A DNA stretch of 6,938 nt from WVXT01 sp964345635 (GTDB lineage: Bacteria; UBA6262; WVXT01), in contig CAYFRM010000009.1 in NCBI GenBank assembly GCA_964345635.1, forward strand, positions 1-6,938, read 5' to 3'. Below the pieces are notes generated by a model that saw only the letters and a list, made by a program, of their open reading frames with translations, made no database searches and was not told the DNA's origin. Positions 1 to 6,210 of the stretch are shown here, one piece after another (the stretch's first letter is position 1; each line of letters opens with the position of its first letter). The translations under genes were made by a program, and so were the position numbers.

Positions 1-85
1 ATTTCCAACCAAAGGGGATTTGAAGCTATTCTCACGCCGACCTCATGGGAGGAAAAGCGGGGACCGCGACAGTGAGGATAGCGGG

Positions 86-122
86 CTCTTTAGCCGAGGG
101 AGTTCAGGGAGAGGCTAAAGAG
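86..122 (-). repeat. 10-bp inverted repeat spanning regulator stop codon
   Basis: CTCTTTAGCC (86-95) and GGCTAAAGAG (113-122) are perfect reverse complements around a 17-base centre. The right arm covers the last codons and the TAG of the response regulator. In the transcript this gives a 10-bp hairpin at the 3' end of the gene. It is followed by GC-rich sequence rather than a U-tract, so it is not a canonical intrinsic terminator, though mRNA protection or factor-assisted termination is possible. Bases 1-85 hold no gene that I can see, only a small GCGG-GGA-CCGC hairpin at 57-67. Confidence 0.6.
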
Positions 123-501
123 AAATCCCCCCTTCGGCACGCTGCAGGACAGCTTTGACTCGAGCAATCAGTTCCGTGGGGTAAAAAGGTTTGGTGATAT
201 ATTCGTCACTGCCCAGCTCGAGTCCCTTAAGTTGGTCTTTTTTCGTTCTCCTTACGGTGAGCATGATAATGGGAAGATGTTTATATAACGGGTCTTCTCT
301 TATCTTTCCGCATACCTCCCAACCATCCATTCCGGGCATATTGATATCCAGAATCATTAGATCCGGCGCCTCATTATAAACCTTTGCCAATCCATCCTTC
401 CCATCCGAGGCAGTGATCACTTCAAAACCTCCCCGAATCAAGACGCGCCTCACTAAATCCAATACGTCCTTTTCGTCATCAACAACAAGAATTTTCTTCA
501 T
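115..501 (-). CDS. stand-alone CheY-like response regulator
   Basis: A cytoplasmic 128-aa protein that is a single receiver domain with no output domain. The acidic pocket is Asp8-Asp9 in VVDDE, the phosphoacceptor is Asp52 in LDINMPGMDG, and the switch residues are Thr82 (MLTVRR), Tyr101 and Lys104 (ITKPF). All key residues are intact. Aligned with full-length regulators it stops after alpha-5, so it cannot bind DNA itself and must act by protein contact or pass phosphate onward. AGGGAG (509-514) lies 7 bases before the ATG. It follows the histidine kinase in the same direction, which makes that kinase the likely phosphodonor. It is not PorX: that regulator carries a long PglZ-type effector domain, absent here. 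The TAG stop (115-117) sits in the arm of a 10-bp inverted repeat. Confidence 0.94.
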   Translation of the reverse strand: MKKILVVDDEKDVLDLVRRVLIRGGFEVITASDGKDGLAKVYNEAPDLMILDINMPGMDGWEVCGKIREDPLYKHLPIIMLTVRRTKKDQLKGLELGSDEYITKPFYPTELIARVKAVLQRAEGGISL

Positions 502-518
502 TAGTGTTCTCCCTGGTG

Positions 519-573
519 AGGAAAAAAGTACCTGTCACTTTTTGCGCAGGAAAAAAGTACCTGTCACTTTTTT
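519..573. repeat. two tandem copies of a 25-bp palindromic repeat
   Basis: Identical 25-base copies occupy 519-543 and 548-572, spaced 29 bases start to start. Each has the form AGG, then A-tract plus GT, then ACCTGTC, then AC plus T-tract. The A6GT and AC-T5/6 arms pair around the 7-base centre, making an AU-rich hairpin followed by a T-tract in either direction. The second copy overlaps the kinase stop codon (572-574), and the pair fills most of the kinase-regulator gap. From memory, similar AAAGTGACAGGTACTTT-type repeats occur in other genomes, sometimes near REP-associated (Y1/IS200-like) transposases, but none is seen here. They may weakly attenuate transcription into the regulator. Confidence 0.85.
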
Positions 574-2020
574 AGATTTTAGCAGTTTTGACCGGTAAAG
601 TAAAGGCAAAAGTAGTTCCCTCACCCAACTTACTTTTTGCCCAGATTTTTCCTCCGTGCAATTCCACGATACTCTTGACTATGAACAGTCCCAAACCTGT
701 GCCTTTGGCTACTTTAACTTTTTCCCCGACACCCTTTACCTGGCGGAACTTATCAAAAATCCTATTCAGGTCTTGAGGAGGGATTCCTCTCCCGGTGTCA
801 CTGACTTTAACCAGGATAAATTCAGGATCCTTTACCATCTTTTCAGCGCTAATGACTACTTTCCCTCCTGAAGAAGAAAATTTGATGCCATTGCTTACGA
901 GATTGGTGAGGACCTGCCTTATCTTATCCCCATCAGCGAACACTTTGGGTAAATCGATGGGCAAGTCTATTCTGAGGTCGATTCCTCCTTTTTCTGCCGC
1001 GGGCATAAAAATAGTGACCACGTCGGTGACCAGAGAAGATAAATCGAGTAATTGCGGTTCTATTTCTATTCTGCCCGCTTCTATTTTGGCCGTATCCAGC
1101 AAATCGTTGATAAAATGCGAAAGACGAATAGTATTGTTCTTTATAATAGTCAAATCGTCAATGCCGGTTTTTACGAATTCTTTCACTCCGCCTTCGAGCA
1201 TATCATTAACGTAACTTTCAATAGCTGCCAGAGGAGAACGGAGTTCGTGTGTGACGCCGGATACGAAATCGTTTTTCATTTCCTCAAGCTCCTTAAGTGC
1301 TTCGGCCATTTGGTTAAACTTATGAGATAACCAACCCAATTCGTCTTTTCTCTTCACTTCTATTTTAGTATCTAATCTTCCCTGACCAATAAGTTTGGCT
1401 CCTTTGACCAGGAGTTCGATTGGTCCGGTCATAGTGCCGGCGAGAATAACAGCACCCAAAAGCCCGAAAATTAACACCCCTATTGCAACCACAAGAATGC
1501 GTCTTCCCGTCTCGCGCAAGGTTCCCCTGACTGCTTGCTCAGAAACAGTCTGAGAAAACCCGATACGCGCAGTCCCCTTCCTCTCTTTACCCAGGAATAC
1601 CGGCAAGGCAAAATCGATTATCTCCTGCTCATCCTCTTCTGAGACTTTCCGATATGCCTGAATGAGAAGATCCTCGCTCAATTGAGCCTTTGTCCCGATT
1701 GGGTCTTTCATCATCTGCCTCAGGAATGCGGGATTAGAGTGAGCTAATATTCGGTTTTCGTTATCAACGAATAGAGCATAGATTACTGCTCTGTTTCCCT
1801 CTTTTATCGTCTTTATGTAATTGATGAGGAACAGGTCATCGTTCCTGAGCAAAGACTCTCTGCTCACCCTTACTAATCCCTTAACTAACGCAATCTGATT
1901 GCCTCTGGTTTCTCTAATTAGGTGCTTCTTCTCAAAAGTCAGAAAAAGAAGACCCGTAGCCACCAGCACCATAGTCACAAGGAGACCAGCGAACAAAGAA
2001 AATTTCGTCTTTAATCTCAT
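572..2020 (-). CDS. membrane sensor histidine kinase (HAMP-HisKA-HATPase)
   Basis: An inner-membrane sensor kinase of 482 aa. TM1 spans about 7-29 and an extracytoplasmic sensor domain about 30-172. The sensor is of PAS-like/double-Cache-like size, with YALFVDNENRILAHSNP typical of such folds. TM2 spans about 173-196. A HAMP linker (about 197-247) leads to a HisKA domain with the phosphoacceptor His258 in THELRSP. The ATPase domain has an N-box NLVSNGIKFS (Asn373, Asn377; Gly where Ala is usual), G1 DTGRGI (408-413), F-box IFDKFRQV and G2 GTGLGL (440-445). All catalytic motifs are present, so it should be active. Its ATG overlaps the barrel gene stop by 4 bp, with GGAGG at 2028-2032, so translation is probably coupled. 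The response regulator follows 70 bases downstream and is the probable partner. The signal sensed is unknown; context suggests envelope or secretion status. Its TAA (572-574) lies inside a short palindromic repeat. Confidence 0.95.
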   Translation of the reverse strand: MRLKTKFSLFAGLLVTMVLVATGLLFLTFEKKHLIRETRGNQIALVKGLVRVSRESLLRNDDLFLINYIKTIKEGNRAVIYALFVDNENRILAHSNPAFLRQMMKDPIGTKAQLSEDLLIQAYRKVSEEDEQEIIDFALPVFLGKERKGTARIGFSQTVSEQAVRGTLRETGRRILVVAIGVLIFGLLGAVILAGTMTGPIELLVKGAKLIGQGRLDTKIEVKRKDELGWLSHKFNQMAEALKELEEMKNDFVSGVTHELRSPLAAIESYVNDMLEGGVKEFVKTGIDDLTIIKNNTIRLSHFINDLLDTAKIEAGRIEIEPQLLDLSSLVTDVVTIFMPAAEKGGIDLRIDLPIDLPKVFADGDKIRQVLTNLVSNGIKFSSSGGKVVISAEKMVKDPEFILVKVSDTGRGIPPQDLNRIFDKFRQVKGVGEKVKVAKGTGLGLFIVKSIVELHGGKIWAKSKLGEGTTFAFTLPVKTAKI

Positions 2021-3564
2021 CTCTTTTCCTCCATCAATTTAAGTTCTTTTTCCACTGCTTGTAGCGCCTTCATAATCTTTTCGTTTTCAGGGTCTAATTT
2101 CAATGCCTCTTTCCATTCTCTATCTGCCTCCTGTAAACGACCCTCGGTATATGCCCTTAGTCCGCGAGTATAACGTCTTTCAATCTCTTCTTTACTCTTC
2201 GTTTCTTCGATTTTTTCTTTCACTTGTCTTATCATCCGTTTTGTTTCCGAATGATCGGGGTCTAATTCCAGAATCTTCTCAAATTCAGCAATAGCTTTTT
2301 CATATTCACCGCTCTGGTAATAACCGAGCGCTTTCCCCCAATGCCTTTGCATTACTTTTGTCCTGGTCGCTTCTTCCGTTCGGAGTCTACTCTTGATGCG
2401 CAGCAATTCTTTCTCCAATCTATTAAGCGACGCTTCGGTTTGCCGCTGTCTTTCCTGAACTTCTCTTACCTCTTCCTCCGATATCTCTTTTGCTTTCATA
2501 AGTTCTTCAGCCTCAAGCCTTGCTTTTTCGGCTGCTTTTTTGGCCATTTCCAGCTCCCGTTTCGTTCGTTCCAGCTCCTGTTCAAGTTCCTCTTCAGGAG
2601 ACTTGACGCCAAATCTTAAAGTTAGCGAGAACCGGTGTGACCCGGAAAAACTGGATACCCCTCTCAAAGGATAGACAAAGCTATAATCGAATTGAAAAAG
2701 TCTGCTGTATCTGTAACTTGCTCCCAGGGAGAGGCTGGCATATTCTCTCTCGCCAATACCCAGACCACCCCTGACAGCCAGGGTCTTATCCATAAACCAC
2801 TTCTCAGTGCCTGCCGAAATAGCAATGTCTCTTCCCTTGAAGGTGAGGTCTGACGTCATATTGAGACTCCTGCTTCGGTAGGCGTAACCTAACTTCGTCG
2901 CCAGAGCTATTCTGTCTTTGTCCGCTAAACCCATATCTGGCTGGTTAATGTCGCATAATGTTAGTCCGACGGAATGGTGTCTGCCCAGTCCGTAGAGGAG
3001 TCCCAGGTTAGCACTGAAACCCGTGCGCGAATAGCCATCCTTAAATACCGGGTCTATCCCTCCCTTCTGTTCACTTGTGTCCAGATTGACGGCATTCTCG
3101 GTATACAATGTCTTTTTGAAGCCTTTGTAAAGAAGTTTGAGGTTCAGCCCTGCCGCCAGCGAACTTTCCTTATAATCCATAATTCTCTTTCCATAGGCAA
3201 ACATAAAAGTATCTTCCCGGTAATAGCGGGTCAAAGCGAAGTTTAGCCATCCTACTCCCAATGTTCCCCCACGGTCAAGTGATTGAGCGTAACCGACAAA
3301 GCTCTGTCCCAGATGGGAGTTATCGTCGAGCCCCCAGTAGAGTTTCCCGTAGTCCAGAACCAGCTCCTTCCAATCGATTCTTCCCAATCCGGCCGGATTA
3401 TAATAGATGGAATAACCGTCATCAGCCAGGCCGACAAAGGCGTTTCCCATGCCGATTCCGCGAGCCCCCACTCCCAAATCTTCGAATTGAGCAAAGGCGG
3501 AAGGCAAATTCCAGGTGAACGTAAACACCAGTATTAAGATGCTTTTCCATATCAATCTTCTCAT
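2017..3564 (-). CDS. PorV/UPF0164-like outer-membrane barrel with coiled-coil and TPR tail
   Basis: A 515-aa protein. Residues 1-25 are a signal peptide with a cleavage site at about AFA|Q. Residues 26-319 are an outer-membrane beta-barrel beginning with GVGARGIGMGNAF and YYNPAGL, the hallmark opening of PorV/PorQ/UPF0164-type barrels. Amphipathic strands follow, closing with RFSLTLRFG, a typical last strand. Residues about 322-405 are a charged coiled coil (ELEQELERTKRELEMAKK). Two TPR motifs follow: 409-442 (ALGYYQSGEYEKAIAEFEKI then LELDP) and about 463-496 (LRAYTEGRLQEADREW then LKLDP). The tail should lie in the periplasm. In Bacteroidetes PorV binds CTD cargo and moves it to the surface attachment complex. 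That role here is inference from the adjacent CTD proteins. The tail could contact peptidoglycan or the kinase sensor domain. The stop codon overlaps the kinase start (ATGA, 2017-2020). Confidence 0.87.
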   Translation of the reverse strand: MRRLIWKSILILVFTFTWNLPSAFAQFEDLGVGARGIGMGNAFVGLADDGYSIYYNPAGLGRIDWKELVLDYGKLYWGLDDNSHLGQSFVGYAQSLDRGGTLGVGWLNFALTRYYREDTFMFAYGKRIMDYKESSLAAGLNLKLLYKGFKKTLYTENAVNLDTSEQKGGIDPVFKDGYSRTGFSANLGLLYGLGRHHSVGLTLCDINQPDMGLADKDRIALATKLGYAYRSRSLNMTSDLTFKGRDIAISAGTEKWFMDKTLAVRGGLGIGEREYASLSLGASYRYSRLFQFDYSFVYPLRGVSSFSGSHRFSLTLRFGVKSPEEELEQELERTKRELEMAKKAAEKARLEAEELMKAKEISEEEVREVQERQRQTEASLNRLEKELLRIKSRLRTEEATRTKVMQRHWGKALGYYQSGEYEKAIAEFEKILELDPDHSETKRMIRQVKEKIEETKSKEEIERRYTRGLRAYTEGRLQEADREWKEALKLDPENEKIMKALQAVEKELKLMEEKR

Positions 3565-3568
3565 TTTA

Positions 3569-3577
3569 TTCCTCCTT
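3569..3577 (-). promoter_or_regulatory. ribosome binding site of barrel gene, overlapping upstream stop
   Basis: AAGGAGGAA contains a near-perfect anti-16S core (AAGGAGG, 3571-3577) 6 bases before the ATG at 3562-3564. It overlaps the TAA (3576-3578) of the small CTD gene, so a ribosome ending there covers the next start site. This indicates tight co-transcription and probable coupling. Confidence 0.8.
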
Positions 3578-4004
3578 ATCTTACCAGGACTATTGTCCCT
3601 TTAAATACTTTATTCTCAGGACCGGTGACTTCTACTTGATAAATATACAGACCACCCGCCACAGAATTGTTGTTAAGGTCTTTACCGTCCCAGGTTAATC
3701 TCTCCTTGCTTTCCTCTTTTACCATCTTAGCGACCAGCCTTCCTTTAATATCATATATCTTCCCACTAACTATTGCATCATACGGGTTGTCATATTGAAT
3801 CTCCAGATAGTCGTTCCACCCGTCGCCATTGGGAGTAAATATCTTATCCGGACGGACTTTAATCTCAAAGGAACTCGTACCAAATTTTCCGTCAACATAG
3901 CCTCTATAATACTCCTCTGCCCCGCCTCCCAACTGTGCGCACTCCAGAACAAACAAAATAGACGAAACCAGAATAATTCTGACTAAATAATTAATCTTTA
4001 TCAT
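3576..4004 (-). CDS. small exported protein, almost only a C-terminal sorting-type domain
   Basis: A 142-aa protein starting with ATG 7 bases after AGGAGG (4012-4017). Residues 1-21 form a hydrophobic signal segment ending VLEC. Cys22 could be lipidated, but Glu at -1 makes a poor lipobox, so lipoprotein status is uncertain. After a ~20-residue linker, residues about 46-142 are the same C-terminal domain that ends the FN3 protein upstream: PDKIFTPNGDGWNDY is identical and EVTGPENKV is shared. By eye about 60% of residues are identical across the domain, and the DNA is visibly similar too. It therefore looks like a duplicate of the 3' end of the upstream gene given its own signal peptide. With no cargo domain, it may be a decoy, an anchor or a structural subunit of a secretion or attachment complex. 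Its stop codon overlaps the ribosome binding site of the barrel gene, implying co-transcription. Confidence 0.85.
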   Translation of the reverse strand: MIKINYLVRIILVSSILFVLECAQLGGGAEEYYRGYVDGKFGTSSFEIKVRPDKIFTPNGDGWNDYLEIQYDNPYDAIVSGKIYDIKGRLVAKMVKEESKERLTWDGKDLNNNSVAGGLYIYQVEVTGPENKVFKGTIVLVR

Positions 4005-4019
4005 CTTTGCTCCTCCTCT

Positions 4020-4075
4020 GTAGGGGTTCGATTTATCGAATCCCGGTTATCGGGCGTCATAAATGTTGCCCTTAC
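4020..4075. repeat. 56-bp composite palindromic element
   Basis: This element fills most of the 82-base gap between the FN3 gene and the small CTD gene. Its ends GTAGGGG (4020-4026) and CCCTTAC (4069-4075) pair with one G-T. Inside, GGGGTTCGAT (4023-4032) pairs with ATCGAATCCC (4035-4044), CCCG-GTTAT-CGGG occupies 4042-4054, and GGGCGTCAT (4052-4060) pairs imperfectly with ATGTTGCCC (4063-4071). From memory, intergenic elements beginning TGTAGGGG and ending with a GGGCGTCATAAATGACGCCC-like hairpin are dispersed repeats in many bacterial genomes. This one looks like a slightly decayed copy. It is not a tRNA despite the GGTTCGAT segment. Confidence 0.65.
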
Positions 4076-4086
4076 GATCTGTTCCT

Positions 4087-6048
4087 TTATCTTGCCACGA
4101 CCACTGTTCCGTTGATCACCTTGTTCTCAGGACCAGTCACTTCAATTTGATAAATATATACGCCACCCGGCGCAGGATTGCCACTGGCATCTTTCCCATC
4201 CCATTTCAAAGTCTCCTCACTCGCTCCTTTCTCCATTCCTGCTACCAGGGCGCCTCTCAGGTCGTAAATTCTGCCACTCACATTACCGTCTTTAGGATTG
4301 GCATATTGAATCTCAAAATAGTCATTCCAGCCATCTCCGTTAGGAGTGAATATCTTATCCGGTTGTATAGATTCGATTACAAAGGAGTTGCCCCGGAGAG
4401 ATTCTTTTATCATATATTTGCCGATTCGTTTAGATTTTATACTCACCTGACGGGAATCCTCATCTACCGCGCCACCTAATTTCATCCATTCCAGACCATT
4501 GAACCAGAAGAGAGCCAATTGTTCCGATGCACGATTTGCCGGCACCGATGAAGCTCCTTTCACGTATCCGCTTTCGACTTCGTAGGTAAGAACTATTCTG
4601 GCCAAGGGTCTTTCAAAAACGAAGTTCTTGATCTGACTGCCACTCTGACCCTTCGCGGCAACAAAACTGAAACATTTTATTATCCTTCCACTTTCTTCTT
4701 CTTGGTTCCTTGCGACTTCTATTACGACGTCATCTCCGTAGGAGTTATTCCCCTGGTAAAGAACTTGTCTGATTTCTTTGGGAATAACTACGCGGGTTGA
4801 CATCTCTTCGCTATTTGCAGCGATTACGTTCATATCGTCTGACGAATCGACTATCATGGAAATTTTGCTAAGGTTGTTGGCATTATCTTTGGCTCTAACC
4901 ATGTAATAGAAAATACTGCCCTCAATATCTTCCGGATCGCTCCACATCAAAGATGCTCCTTTGTCGACATAATCGACCAGAGTATACACGCCGTCCACGA
5001 GCAAGGCCCGATAGATATTGTATCCTGCCAGGTCTGAACAGGCTGTTCCGTCTTCGTTCTTACTTACGCCACTCCAGCTTATGGTCATCGTTTTTCTGTC
5101 TTCGCTCAAAATTCCCTTAATTCCTGCAACCTGTCTGGGTGGGAGAGTATCCTCTACGATAATCGCCGTGGCAATATTGGAGATACCCGAAACATTGGGT
5201 ACCTCATCCTCTGTCTTCATTGCAAAGTAATAGAGAGTATCGCTCGCCAGCCCCGTTATCGTCTCACTATCGGGATTACCTCCGCTCACGGTCACAGTTC
5301 TCTCCTTGACGTCAGCTACACCATCAAAATTACCGGCTGTAATGTTGTAGGTAGCATACTTGATAGTATATTTTGCTGCCATACCCAGCCAGCCGTCGTC
5401 TCCGGGAGCCGTCCAGGACAAATCTATCCTGTCATATCCTGCTCCCGGGGTGGCTGCCAGATCATTAATGGCTGCCGGCGGAACGCTCGCTGCCATGGCA
5501 TTAGCCTGGTTGAGGCTGGCGGTCTTAGCATCAATAGGGGAGACATAATATTCGTCTCTACTCTTTATGGCAAAGTGATATGTGGTGCCAGGAGTCAATC
5601 CTCCCATGAGGAAAGTTTCCGTTTCACCGGGTTCTTTTGGTGAACCTCCATCCAAAGCAGTAAGAGTCTGAGGATGATTCCACCAGGCAGTCGTATCTCC
5701 TGACAAATCGTTCACACTGAAGGTAGCGTACTTTAGAATATACGAAGAGACTGCACCTCCGCCCATTGCTCCGTCTTCTGCCGGTGCGGTCCAGCTTAAA
5801 TTTATTGCGCCGTCTGTCACACCAGAGGTAGCTTGCAAATCGGTAACCGGAGCAGGCGGATAGGCGTCAGGGATAATCACTACTGTGAGCGCAATATCTG
5901 CACTCTCCGCACCACGGGCCAACGAGACAAAGGAAACCACACCCAGCAGAATAAGGCTGGTGATAATAGAGCATAATATTAACTTGGAAGTTAATCCATG
6001 TTTTTTCATCGCTCTACCTGTATCTGGTCTCCTTTCCATACCTGCCAT
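4087..6048 (-). CDS. secreted FN3-repeat protein with gliding/T9SS-like C-terminal domain
   Basis: This is a predicted extracellular or surface protein of 653 aa from the ATG at 6048. A long basic n-region precedes a hydrophobic core (about 21-43), then AESADI marks the likely mature start. Two similar fibronectin type III repeats follow (about 64-175 and 189-298), each with LSWTAP and a TxYxFAxK strand. A third, more divergent FN3 repeat lies at about 303-400 (NIYRA, YYMVRAKDNANN). Residues 415-550 form an unassigned beta-rich domain with FWFNGLEWMKLGG. The last ~95 residues are a C-terminal domain with FTPNGDGWNDYFEIQY, WDGKD and GGVYIYQIEVTG, combining features of gliding-motility (CHU_C-type) and FlgD Ig-like domains. 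In Bacteroidetes such domains direct type IX secretion. I see no catalytic site, so an adhesive or scaffold role is likely. The ATG at 6009 (640 aa) is a reasonable alternative start. Confidence 0.88.
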   Translation of the reverse strand: MAGMERRPDTGRAMKKHGLTSKLILCSIITSLILLGVVSFVSLARGAESADIALTVVIIPDAYPPAPVTDLQATSGVTDGAINLSWTAPAEDGAMGGGAVSSYILKYATFSVNDLSGDTTAWWNHPQTLTALDGGSPKEPGETETFLMGGLTPGTTYHFAIKSRDEYYVSPIDAKTASLNQANAMAASVPPAAINDLAATPGAGYDRIDLSWTAPGDDGWLGMAAKYTIKYATYNITAGNFDGVADVKERTVTVSGGNPDSETITGLASDTLYYFAMKTEDEVPNVSGISNIATAIIVEDTLPPRQVAGIKGILSEDRKTMTISWSGVSKNEDGTACSDLAGYNIYRALLVDGVYTLVDYVDKGASLMWSDPEDIEGSIFYYMVRAKDNANNLSKISMIVDSSDDMNVIAANSEEMSTRVVIPKEIRQVLYQGNNSYGDDVVIEVARNQEEESGRIIKCFSFVAAKGQSGSQIKNFVFERPLARIVLTYEVESGYVKGASSVPANRASEQLALFWFNGLEWMKLGGAVDEDSRQVSIKSKRIGKYMIKESLRGNSFVIESIQPDKIFTPNGDGWNDYFEIQYANPKDGNVSGRIYDLRGALVAGMEKGASEETLKWDGKDASGNPAPGGVYIYQIEVTGPENKVINGTVVVAR

Positions 6049-6055
6049 ACATAAT

Positions 6056-6060
6056 CTCCT
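6056..6060 (-). promoter_or_regulatory. ribosome binding site deciding FN3 gene start
   Basis: AGGAG lies 7 bases upstream of the ATG at 6046-6048. The other in-frame choices are weaker. The TTG at 6121-6123 has no purine-rich site and sits in a palindrome. The ATG at 6007-6009 would begin a very typical signal peptide, but the nearest good site (AAAGGAGA, 6028-6035) is 18 bases away. Confidence 0.6.
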
Positions 6061-6078
6061 GTAGTAATCTTTGCGTGA

Positions 6079-6130
6079 TACAACTTTCTCTGAGCTATTT
6101 AATATGGAATATAGCCCAGGCAAAGTTGTA
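6079..6130. repeat. 52-bp imperfect palindrome in FN3 gene leader
   Basis: TACAACTTT (6079-6087) pairs perfectly with AAAGTTGTA (6122-6130). Pairing continues inward through 6089-6092 with 6117-6120 and GCTAT (6094-6098) with ATAGC (6111-6115). Over 20 positions I count two mismatches and one G-T pair, with a 12-base AT-rich loop. It lies about 20 bases upstream of the Shine-Dalgarno that serves the start at 6048. It could be a leader hairpin, an extended operator or a small palindromic element. A possible TTG start at 6121-6123 falls inside it, which argues against that start. Confidence 0.65.
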
Positions 6131-6147
6131 CCATTTTTTGGCAGTCA

Positions 6148-6161
6148 CAACCTACAGGTTG
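6148..6161. repeat. short hairpin CAACC-TACA-GGTTG
   Basis: This is a perfect 5-bp stem with a 4-base loop in the non-coding leader of the FN3 gene. It is followed on the plus strand by CTTTGCTG (6168-6175), an 8-base segment also found reverse-complemented (CAGCAAAG) in hairpin copy A, which may be a decayed third unit. Confidence 0.45.
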
Positions 6162-6210
6162 CGTTTACTTTGCTGTGTTATGCCTTTCTGACGTAGAGCT
6201 GGTATTCTGC

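Noticed and set aside
44..160. Short plus-strand frame (about 37 codons) from ATG at 45
   Set aside because: No ribosome site, it overlaps the regulator gene and an inverted repeat, and its composition is unremarkable.
115..501. PorX, the type IX secretion response regulator
   Set aside because: The protein stops after the receiver domain; the large PglZ-type effector domain of PorX is absent.
795..1214. 139-codon plus-strand open frame opposite the kinase
   Set aside because: It is antisense to conserved HisKA/HATPase coding sequence, with low-complexity Ser/Thr/Leu-rich translation and no recognisable domain; a shadow frame.
2341..2619. Plus-strand open frame rich in Phe/Leu/Ser, apparently membrane-like
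   Set aside because: The hydrophobic look comes from the complement of Lys/Glu codons in the coiled coil of the barrel protein.
3938..4004. Confident lipoprotein call for the small CTD protein
   Set aside because: The Cys at residue 22 is preceded by Glu (VLEC), which does not match the usual small residue at -1 of a lipobox.
4020..4046. tRNA T-arm-like sequence GGTTCGAT...
   Set aside because: No acceptor, D or anticodon arms around it; the segment is better explained as an arm of the composite palindrome.
4087..4380. Flagellar hook-capping protein FlgD
   Set aside because: Only the C-terminal Ig-like fold is similar. The signal peptide, FN3 repeats and FTPNGDGWND motif point to a secreted surface protein, and no flagellar genes are nearby.
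4063..4479. 138-codon plus-strand open frame over the CTD of the FN3 protein
   Set aside because: It lies opposite a strongly conserved domain and begins inside a palindromic element; no independent coding evidence.
6049..6123. Upstream TTG start for the FN3 protein (678 aa)
   Set aside because: The TTG has no Shine-Dalgarno, lies in a 52-bp palindrome, and would put 45 extra residues before the signal peptide core. AGGAG serves the ATG at 6048.
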